DNA of 11,541 bases, from NCBI GenBank assembly GCA_003551405.1, contig PUMO01000207.1, positions 1 to 11,541 on the forward strand. Direction: 5' to 3'. Each line of letters starts with the position of its first letter. Position 1 is the stretch's first letter. The notes beneath the pieces are model-generated. The model saw only the letters and a program-made list of their open reading frames with translations, made no database searches and was not told where the DNA came from. The DNA is from Mollicutes bacterium. Lineage in GTDB: Bacteria; Bacillota_I; Bacilli_A; Izemoplasmatales; Izemoplasmataceae. Positions 6,337 through 11,541 of this stretch are shown one piece after another. The translations under genes were made by a program, and so were the position numbers.

Positions 6337-8010
6337 ATGTTAAATCATTTGAAGGTTCAGAATTTTGCGATTATAGAAAATCTGGAAGTTTCGTTTGAAC
6401 CCGGCATGAATGTACTGACTGGTGAGACGGGGGCCGGGAAAAGTTTGCTCATTGATGCGATTGGCTTATTGCTTGGTGACCGTGCCTCAAGCGAGGTCAT
6501 CAGAAGTGGTGAAACGTATGCGGAAATTACTGCTATTTTTTCGCCGCTCAATGAGACAATAAAAGAATCACTCACAAGCCTCGATATTCCTTTTGAGGAT
6601 GATGAGCTCTTGATTAAACGCCGTATAAAAAGTAAAGGCGGCAATCTGATCAAGGCGAACCGCGAAACCATTACCCTTTCAGATTTGAGAACGTTGACAC
6701 AGAACCTTGCGGATATCCACACACAACAGGATACCGCCAGACTGATCAATCCAAGCACCTACTTACAGCTTTTAGATATGTTTGACCCCTCAATTGAACA
6801 ACTTAAAGAGACATATCTTAGCGCGTTAAATGAGTATCTTAATGCGCTTAAACATCATGAACAATTAAAACAAGACCAAAGTGAGATGGCCTCAAAACTG
6901 GCAGAGTTGGAAGAGGAAAGTGAAGAACTTGCGGCCCACAACCTTATAAAGGGTGAACTGAGTGACATCGAAGCCAGACTCAACACGCTGCATAATTTTG
7001 ATCAACTGTTTCATGCACTTAAAAATGCACATGAACTGCTTGAAGACAGCGGTTCAACCGATCGCATATATGAAGCGGCCAGTGCACTTGAGACGGTTGA
7101 AGCCATTGATGAAGACTATCAGTCACTAAAAACACGCACTGAGAGTGCTTATTATGAACTTGATGATATTCGCGCCGTTTTAAGTGATACACTTCAAGGA
7201 CTCGACTTTGACCCTGAAGAGCTTGAACAGCTTGAAAACCGAAAACATGCGCTTGATACCTTGCGCCGTAAATATAATATGGACATCGAGGAACTCATTG
7301 AATATCATGAACAAATCAATGAAAAATTAACGGGAACCTTTGATTATGACGCGCTCATAAAAGAAGCCAAGGATGCGGTTGTGTCTAAGCATGATTCTTT
7401 AGTTGAAGCTGCTCAGGCACTGCGTGAAAAGCGGAAAGAGACCGCCTTGGATATTGAATCAACCATGCAACGTGAACTTGCGGCGCTTGAACTTAAAGAT
7501 GCGCAGTTCTCAGTACAGTTTAATGATGCCAAGCTCGATGATCCGTTTGATAAAAGTGTCTTTCATCATAACGGAATCGACACCATTGATTTTTTGCTTA
7601 CAACCAATGCGGGTGAACCCTTGAAGCCGCTTAAAAATGTTGCTTCAGGCGGGGAGATGTCACGCATTATGCTGGCACTTAAGACCTTGCTTGTCTCTCA
7701 TGAAACCATTAACTTAATGATTTTTGATGAGATTGATACCGGTGTGAGTGGGTATGTGGCTTCACAAGTCGCCAAAAAAATGCACGCCATCGGTTCTAGC
7801 GTGCAAGTGCTTGCGATTACCCACCTTCCCCAAGTGGCAGCAAAAGCGGATAACCATTATTTCATTTACAAGGAAAAAAGTGATGGACGCACCATCACCA
7901 ATGTAAAATTACTCAGTGAGACTGAGCGGGTTGACGCGCTTGCAGAGATGATTTCGAGTGGACGCGTTACCAAAAGTGCCAAAGAAAGCGCTAAAGAATT
8001 ATTGCAATAA
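6337..8010 (+). CDS. recN: DNA repair protein RecN
   Basis: RecN is an SMC-like ATPase that acts early in double-strand-break repair. The 557 residues show the expected layout: an N-terminal ATPase lobe with LKVQNFAIIENLEVSFEPGMN (5-25) and Walker A GETGAGKS (29-36); two charged coiled-coil stretches (about 152-220 and 290-390) around a short middle; then a C-terminal lobe with signature VASGGEMSRIMLALK (435-449), Walker B LMIFDEIDTGVSG (460-472), and ITHLPQVAAKADNHY (494-508). The segment after the first lobe reads ADIHTQQD (125-132) where RecN commonly has a DIHGQHE-like sequence. Length is normal and there is no cysteine. AGGGGGA at 6324-6330 precedes the ATG. In Bacillus ahrC/argR lies between the tlyA homologue and recN; here only 11 bases separate them. 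Last gene of the operon. Confidence 0.97.
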   Translation: MLNHLKVQNFAIIENLEVSFEPGMNVLTGETGAGKSLLIDAIGLLLGDRASSEVIRSGETYAEITAIFSPLNETIKESLTSLDIPFEDDELLIKRRIKSKGGNLIKANRETITLSDLRTLTQNLADIHTQQDTARLINPSTYLQLLDMFDPSIEQLKETYLSALNEYLNALKHHEQLKQDQSEMASKLAELEEESEELAAHNLIKGELSDIEARLNTLHNFDQLFHALKNAHELLEDSGSTDRIYEAASALETVEAIDEDYQSLKTRTESAYYELDDIRAVLSDTLQGLDFDPEELEQLENRKHALDTLRRKYNMDIEELIEYHEQINEKLTGTFDYDALIKEAKDAVVSKHDSLVEAAQALREKRKETALDIESTMQRELAALELKDAQFSVQFNDAKLDDPFDKSVFHHNGIDTIDFLLTTNAGEPLKPLKNVASGGEMSRIMLALKTLLVSHETINLMIFDEIDTGVSGYVASQVAKKMHAIGSSVQVLAITHLPQVAAKADNHYFIYKEKSDGRTITNVKLLSETERVDALAEMISSGRVTKSAKESAKELLQ

Positions 8011-8032
8011 AAAAGCGTCCCACCGGGACGCT
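8009..8032 (-). terminator. Terminator for the small minus-strand gene, overlapping the recN stop
   Basis: AGCGTCCC (8014-8021) and GGGACGCT (8025-8032) form a perfect 8-bp stem with a 3-base loop. Read on the minus strand it is followed by six T (bases 8014-8009), giving a standard terminator for the gene at 8038-8211. Read on the plus strand it is followed by AAACC and not by T, so it is a poor intrinsic terminator for recN, though the hairpin may still protect or stop that transcript. Confidence 0.85.
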
Positions 8033-8037
8033 AAACC

Positions 8038-8211
8038 TTAACCGAACATGACACTCCACATAACAAAGATGGTTGTGGCAGCCAAACCGAGAACAAACCC
8101 GACGACCAAAATCACAACAACGACTTTGCCCCATGTTTTTTTCAGTGGGTTCGTATAAACGGGATCCGGTGTTTCTTGATTCTTTTTCTTGCGTTTTCTG
8201 CTTTCAGGCAT
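8038..8211 (-). CDS. Small single-pass membrane protein, function unknown
   Basis: This is a 57-residue protein that I do not recognise. It has a highly basic N-terminus (RKRKKK, residues 5-10), a polar stretch with prolines (NQETPDPVYTNPLKKTWGK), and one long hydrophobic segment (VVVVILVVGFVLGLAATTIF, about 30-49) that runs on to a short hydrophobic end. The positive residues before the segment suggest N-terminus inside. The minus-strand frame is open further upstream, to 8340, but I chose the ATG at 8211-8209 because GAGGTGAG (8225-8218) sits six bases before it; a longer form would run into the dinB start. A dedicated terminator (8032-8009) and a possible promoter (8288-8260) support it as a real gene. 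Many Bacillota encode short proteins of this shape that no family name covers. It is divergent from dinB, but I infer no shared function. Confidence 0.75.
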   Translation of the reverse strand: MPESRKRKKKNQETPDPVYTNPLKKTWGKVVVVILVVGFVLGLAATTIFVMWSVMFG

Positions 8212-8238
8212 AGTATGCTCACCTCGGGAAAGTATCGT

Positions 8239-8267
8239 TTTACGGTAAATGCGTGTATCATTATAAT
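8239..8267 (+). promoter_or_regulatory. Promoter of dinB with a palindrome at the -35 site
   Basis: The -35 hexamer TTTACG (8239-8244, 4 of 6 matches) is 17 bases from a perfect TATAAT (8262-8267), so transcription would begin near 8274, about 24 bases before the dinB ATG. The -35 site is part of an 11-base inverted repeat, TTTACGGTAAA (8239-8249), with arms TTTAC and GTAAA about one central base. This could be an operator or chance. I see no LexA-type GAAC-N4-GTTC box here. Confidence 0.65.
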
Positions 8268-8288
8268 GCATAAACGACAAAAAGGAAA
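8260..8288 (-). promoter_or_regulatory. Possible promoter of the small membrane gene, sharing its -10 with dinB
   Basis: Read on the minus strand, bases 8265-8260 spell TATAAT, overlapping the dinB TATAAT within the octamer ATTATAAT (8260-8267). The -35 position 17 bases away reads TTTCCT (8288-8283), only 3 of 6 matches. Transcription would begin near 8253, about 42 bases before the ATG. It is the best candidate in this gap, but weak. Confidence 0.4.
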
Positions 8289-8297
8289 GTTTTAGCC

Positions 8298-9476
8298 ATG
8301 AAAAAATATAAAGTGATTTTCCACATAGATTTGAATGCATTTTTTGCCAGTTGTGAAATGGCGGAAAATCCCGCCCTTAAACACGTGCCATTGGGGATTG
8401 GTCCGAGTAATGACCGAGGCATCCTAACCACCGCAAATTATGAAGCGAGAAAATACGGTGTGACAAGCGCAATGCCACTCAGTGAGGCCAAACGGTTATG
8501 CCCGGGCTTAAAAGTCCTTCCCACCAACTTTGAACTCTATAAGAAATATTCACATTTTTTCTTTGAATATCTTAAAACGTATACAGATTTACTGGAGCCA
8601 GCAAGTATTGATGAAGGCTATCTGGACATGACTGATGCCCTTAGGGGGAAACATCCGTATGATGTTGCCAAAACCATGCAGGATGATCTGAAAAACACCT
8701 ATGATTTGCCGGTTTCAATCGGCATTGCGCCCAATAAGTTTTTGGCCAAGATGGCGTCTGATATGCATAAACCCATGGGCATTACCATTTTGCGTAAGCG
8801 CGATGTCAAAGAAAAACTATGGCCCCTGCCGATTGAAGATTTACACGGGATTGGTAAAAAGACTGTCCCCAACTTAAAGCTGATGGGCATTGAAACCATT
8901 GGCGATTTGGCAACGTTTGAAAAGTTAAAAAAATTACGCAATTTCCTCGGCAACCAAACCGATGGTTTCTTGGCTAAAATCCATGGCGACGATAAAAGTG
9001 AAGTGGACCCTTCAAGACAAGAAACACATCAAAGCATTGGAAACTCCAAGACATTTGAAGGATATTTACATGAATATCAGGAAATGATTGATGCGCTGAA
9101 ACGTCTCAGCGAACGTGTGGTTGAACGCATTAAAGATCAAGGCCTCGCCGCAAAAACCATCGCTGTTCAAGTTCGCAACGACAACTACGAAAACCATTCC
9201 AAACACTTTTCTTTTCAGTATCATACGGATCATTTCTATGAAATTTTTGAAGCCGTTGAACATTTGTTTGAAGACTTGTTTGAAAACCGCTCTGTACATT
9301 TGCTTGGCGTGAGCGCCTCGAACCTTGAAGAAAAAAGTCAACTATTCAAACAACTGACCATATTTGAAGCCCAAGGTGAACTGACAAAAGATGAAAACAT
9401 AGAAAATGTATTAAAGAGCATCAATGAGAACTATGATAAGCCGCTGCTCAAGCGCGGCATCAACGATGAATCCTAA
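8298..9476 (+). CDS. dinB: DNA polymerase IV (Y-family translesion polymerase)
   Basis: This 392-residue polymerase copies damaged templates at the cost of accuracy. The catalytic acidic residues are Asp11 in HIDLNAFFASCE (9-20) and Asp105-Glu106 in PASIDEGYLDMT (101-112). Phe16 matches the steric-gate position that excludes ribonucleotides. Other family blocks are TTANYEARKYGVTSAMP (44-60), PVSIGIAPNKFLAKMASDMHKP (138-159), and the helix-hairpin-helix DLHGIGKKTVPNLKLMGIETIGDL (181-204). The little-finger domain follows. Near the end, QLTIF (352-356) fits the sliding-clamp binding motif, leaving a 36-residue charged tail. The second acidic position of the E. coli HVDMD motif is Asn13 here, as is common in Gram-positive members. 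AAAGGAAAG at 8281-8289 precedes the ATG. The gene has its own promoter and terminator. Confidence 0.95.
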   Translation: MKKYKVIFHIDLNAFFASCEMAENPALKHVPLGIGPSNDRGILTTANYEARKYGVTSAMPLSEAKRLCPGLKVLPTNFELYKKYSHFFFEYLKTYTDLLEPASIDEGYLDMTDALRGKHPYDVAKTMQDDLKNTYDLPVSIGIAPNKFLAKMASDMHKPMGITILRKRDVKEKLWPLPIEDLHGIGKKTVPNLKLMGIETIGDLATFEKLKKLRNFLGNQTDGFLAKIHGDDKSEVDPSRQETHQSIGNSKTFEGYLHEYQEMIDALKRLSERVVERIKDQGLAAKTIAVQVRNDNYENHSKHFSFQYHTDHFYEIFEAVEHLFEDLFENRSVHLLGVSASNLEEKSQLFKQLTIFEAQGELTKDENIENVLKSINENYDKPLLKRGINDES

Positions 9477-9480
9477 CTCA

Positions 9481-9513
9481 ATGTCCGGCCCCATGGGCCG
9501 GACGTTTATTTTC
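9481..9513 (+). terminator. Rho-independent terminator of dinB
   Basis: GTCCGGCCC (9483-9491) pairs perfectly with GGGCCGGAC (9495-9503) around a 3-base CAT loop. An A-T pair and a G-T wobble can extend the stem outward. TTTATTTT follows. It is a strong GC-rich hairpin five bases after the dinB stop. Confidence 0.9.
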
Positions 9514-9526
9514 ACAGTATAAACCA

Positions 9527-9535
9527 TGCTATAAT
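9527..9535 (+). promoter_or_regulatory. Extended -10 promoter of the aldehyde dehydrogenase gene
   Basis: TG-C-TATAAT at 9527-9535 is a perfect extended -10 element. No good -35 hexamer is present; the nearest candidates, TTATTT or TTTATT at 9505-9511, lie in the tail of the dinB terminator. Transcription should begin near 9542, at the ribosome binding site, leaving a leader of only about 16 bases. Confidence 0.65.
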
Positions 9536-9557
9536 GAACCTAAGGAGGGAATAAGTT

Positions 9558-10913
9558 ATGGAAAGTATCATTCAAAGCCAAAAAGCGTATTTTAAGACCC
9601 ATGCTACCCGTCCATTGTCCGCTAGATTAGAAGCGCTCACTACACTTGAGAATCTGATTGTGGACAATGAACAAAAAATTAAAGAAGCCCTTAACAAAGA
9701 TTTGAACAAATCAAGTTTTGAAGCGTACACCACTGAAATTGGATTCGTCCTTCATTCACTGCGAAAAACCAAGAAAAAACTCAAACGTTGGATGAAGGCT
9801 GAAAAAGTACGTACACCGCTTTACCATGCGTTTACTAAAAGTTACGTCAAACCGGAGCCCAAAGGCACCGTCTTGATTATCGGTCCATACAATTATCCGT
9901 TTCAGCTTGTGGTTGAACCATTGATTGGCGCCCTTTCAGCTGGGAATACAGCCATTGTTAAACCGTCTGAGTTTCCTTCACACACAGAAGCGTTGATTGA
10001 AAGTTTAATGAATGAAGCCTTTGATTCAAGACTTCTCAAAGTGGTTTCCGGTGGTGTTGAGGTCACTCAGTCACTACTTGAACATGCGTATGACCACATA
10101 TTTTTCACTGGCTCATCGTGTGTGGGTCAGATTGTTTATGAAGCGGCTTCCAAACATTTAACGCCTGTCACGCTTGAGCTCGGTGGAAAGACCCCCACCA
10201 TAGTCAGTGAACATGCCAATTTACAAAGAGCGGCTGAGCGCATTGCCTTTGGCAAACTGCTCAATGCCGGTCAGACCTGTATTGCGCCTGATCACATCTA
10301 TGTTCACGCCTCAGTGAAAGAGGCCTTTAAGGAAAAGCTTATCCAAACATTTGATGCGTTTTATCATACTGAATCGTCACGCTATCCTGTCATTATCAAT
10401 GATAAGCATTTTAAACGCATTGTAGAATTAATCGACCATGAAAAAGTGGTCTATGGTGGCACCGTTGATGAAGCGAAACGTTTGATTGTACCTACCATTA
10501 TGGATGACATACAAGTGGATGATGCTGTGATGAAAGAAGAAATTTTTGGGCCAGTGATGCCTTTACTCACCTATGATAATCTTGAAACACTCATAGAAAA
10601 TTTGAACAATGAACCCTCACCACTCGCGCTTTATATGTTCAGTGAAAATACGTCTGAACTTGAGTCAGTCTTTGACCGTGTACGCTTTGGTGGTGGAGCG
10701 ATGAATGACACCATCACGCATGTGGCCAACCCCAATTTACCATTTGGTGGCGTAGGACAAAGTGGTTTTGGTCGGTATCACGGTTATTACTCGTTTAAAG
10801 AATTTTCTCACTTTAAAACGTACATAAAAAAATCGACTCGATTTGATCCCGGACTAAACAAGCCGCCTTATGATGCAAAAAAAGAGCGGCTGGTCAAAAA
10901 GGTACTCAAATGA
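9558..10913 (+). CDS. NAD(P)-dependent aldehyde dehydrogenase, class 3 (ALDH3-like)
   Basis: This 451-residue enzyme oxidises aldehydes to carboxylic acids using NAD(P)+. Landmarks: GPYNYPFQLVVEPLIGALSAGN (109-130) with the oxyanion-hole Asn112; the cofactor-binding Lys135 in VKPSE; FTGS (183-186); the general-base Glu207 in LELGGKTP; the nucleophile Cys241 in NAGQTCIAPD; EEIFGP (327-332); and PFGGVGQSGFGRYHGYYSFKEFSH (395-418). The residue positions fit class 3 enzymes such as mammalian ALDH3A1 and Bacillus YwdH, which are about 450 residues long and favour medium- to long-chain or aromatic aldehydes. The real substrate cannot be read from sequence. The ATG has a very strong site, AAGGAGGG, at 9542-9549. 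It stands alone between a terminator and a convergent gene, so it appears to be monocistronic. Confidence 0.94.
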   Translation: MESIIQSQKAYFKTHATRPLSARLEALTTLENLIVDNEQKIKEALNKDLNKSSFEAYTTEIGFVLHSLRKTKKKLKRWMKAEKVRTPLYHAFTKSYVKPEPKGTVLIIGPYNYPFQLVVEPLIGALSAGNTAIVKPSEFPSHTEALIESLMNEAFDSRLLKVVSGGVEVTQSLLEHAYDHIFFTGSSCVGQIVYEAASKHLTPVTLELGGKTPTIVSEHANLQRAAERIAFGKLLNAGQTCIAPDHIYVHASVKEAFKEKLIQTFDAFYHTESSRYPVIINDKHFKRIVELIDHEKVVYGGTVDEAKRLIVPTIMDDIQVDDAVMKEEIFGPVMPLLTYDNLETLIENLNNEPSPLALYMFSENTSELESVFDRVRFGGGAMNDTITHVANPNLPFGGVGQSGFGRYHGYYSFKEFSHFKTYIKKSTRFDPGLNKPPYDAKKERLVKKVLK

Positions 10914-10924
10914 ATCGATTGAAC

Positions 10925-11541
10925 TTATTGTTTAATGGGGCGCTTGATGGATAAAGCCATCACCATGGAGAAAAGAGTCATGCCCATCATGGCGAAAATA
11001 GCGTAGTTGAAATCGCCCAAATAGTCATAAGACAGTGCCAGCGGCAGTGGTCCAATGGCGGTTGAAAAGACCATGAAAACTTGGGCAGCGCCACGGATGC
11101 TCCCAAGATATTTCCGTCCGAAATAAGTGGGCCAAATGGTGTTGAGTGTAACAACCTGAATACCGACTGCGACACCATAAAACAAAATGAAGCCAGTCGC
11201 ACTCAAAGGACCACTCACAAAAAACGCCAACCAAATCATTGCGATGAAAATCAGTATTTGGGTCATGAAAAATATGTATTTTGGTTCATATCTATCAATG
11301 AGGGCGCGTGCTACAAACGGCATTAAAAATGCCGGCGGAGCAATTAAGCCAATAATAACTGAAGCGGTCTGGTTATCGACGTTGCGTTCAGCCATCATAT
11401 CGAAAAAATGGAAGGTAATGCCGGTTGAAAACATGGGCACTATCACACTCATAAGCCCAATGAACCAAAATTCTTTGGTACGGATGGTTTCCTTGAGTGT
11501 GAAGCTTTCTTTTTCAAGCCGTTCATTCGCGTCCTGAACGG
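10925..11541 (-). CDS. MFS transporter, C-terminal half (5' end outside window)
   Basis: The minus-strand frame is open from the window edge to the TAA at 10927-10925, about 205 residues. The Met codon at 11452 is internal: upstream codons continue as VQDANERLEKESFTLKETIR then TKEFWFIGL, the usual cytoplasmic loop leading into the second six-helix bundle of a major facilitator protein. About six membrane segments follow, including MSVIVPMFSTGITFHFFDMM, the ASVIIGLIAPPAFLMPFVARALID block with the repeated cytoplasmic loop (RALIDRYEPKY), YIFFMTQILIFIAMIWLAFF, and a last pair ending FAMMGMTLFSMVMALSIKRP. The NTIWPTYFGRKYLGSIRG segment resembles monocarboxylate- or oxalate/formate-type MFS members, but the substrate is uncertain. 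It converges on the aldehyde dehydrogenase gene with an 11-base gap, and I see no terminator for either gene there. Confidence 0.88.
   Translation of the reverse strand, partial: VQDANERLEKESFTLKETIRTKEFWFIGLMSVIVPMFSTGITFHFFDMMAERNVDNQTASVIIGLIAPPAFLMPFVARALIDRYEPKYIFFMTQILIFIAMIWLAFFVSGPLSATGFILFYGVAVGIQVVTLNTIWPTYFGRKYLGSIRGAAQVFMVFSTAIGPLPLALSYDYLGDFNYAIFAMMGMTLFSMVMALSIKRPIKQ

Noticed and set aside
8212..8340. Longer minus-strand version of the small membrane protein beginning at 8340
   Set aside because: It would overlap the dinB start and the promoter region, has no binding site, and its added residues look like translated non-coding DNA.
10914..10924. Bidirectional terminator between the aldehyde dehydrogenase and MFS genes
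   Set aside because: Only a short AATCGATT palindrome is present, with no stable hairpin and no T-run on either strand.
11450..11452. ATG at 11452 as the start of the MFS transporter
   Set aside because: The frame stays open to the window edge and the upstream residues match the central loop of MFS proteins, so the gene is cut by the window.
1..11541. TGA read as tryptophan (Mollicutes-type code)
   Set aside because: TGA ends the permease, ATPase, nusB, dxs and aldehyde dehydrogenase genes at sensible places, and tryptophans are coded TGG.
1..11541. CRISPR array, tRNA, rRNA, transposon, phage or toxin-antitoxin genes
   Set aside because: No regularly spaced repeats, cloverleaf, transposase or paired small genes were seen; intergenic space is under about 110 bases everywhere.

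Overview
The window reads as ordinary chromosome from a low-to-moderate G+C Gram-positive bacterium (Bacillota, or a lineage close to it). Three things point there: the order nusB-xseA-xseB-dxs-tlyA-recN, which is the Bacillus-type cluster in shortened form; strong AAGGAGG-type ribosome binding sites before nearly every gene; and tight translational overlaps. The few lines I counted are about 43% G+C. TGA ends several genes and tryptophan is written TGG, so the standard bacterial code is used and the recoded Mollicutes are excluded. I cannot name the genus. A walled relative of the Erysipelotrichia/Mollicutes branch is a guess only.

Layout. Positions 1-1711 (+) hold the end of an ABC-transporter permease of the FtsX/MacB/LolC type, its ATPase, and a small YfcE/MJ0936-type metallophosphoesterase, each overlapping the next and closed by a terminator at 1710-1736. 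Positions 1781-8010 (+) hold a promoter and six tightly packed genes: nusB (transcription antitermination), xseA and xseB (exonuclease VII), dxs (first step of non-mevalonate isoprenoid synthesis), tlyA (rRNA 2'-O-methyltransferase) and recN (double-strand-break repair). The genes folD, ispA and argR/ahrC, which sit inside this cluster in Bacillus, are absent. A hairpin at 8014-8032 serves a short minus-strand gene for a 57-residue single-pass membrane protein (8038-8211). That gene is divergent from dinB, a Y-family DNA polymerase (8298-9476, +), and the two appear to share one TATAAT-containing octamer as -10 element. After the dinB terminator comes a separately promoted class-3 aldehyde dehydrogenase gene (9558-10913, +). 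It converges, 11 bases apart, on the C-terminal half of an MFS transporter (10925 to the window edge, -).

How the genes work together. The central operon combines RNA processing, isoprenoid supply and DNA repair, as it does in Bacillus. xseA, xseB, recN and dinB put four DNA repair or damage-tolerance genes within about 7 kb. The aldehyde dehydrogenase and MFS genes have no visible functional tie to the rest.

I found no tRNA, rRNA, CRISPR array, insertion sequence, phage gene, attachment site or replication origin, and no convincing previously undescribed system. No gene-free stretch exceeds about 110 bases. The points most worth a second look are the altered signature motifs in Dxs, the shared -10 element between dinB and the small membrane gene, the shortened cluster, and a marked scarcity of cysteine in the encoded proteins.
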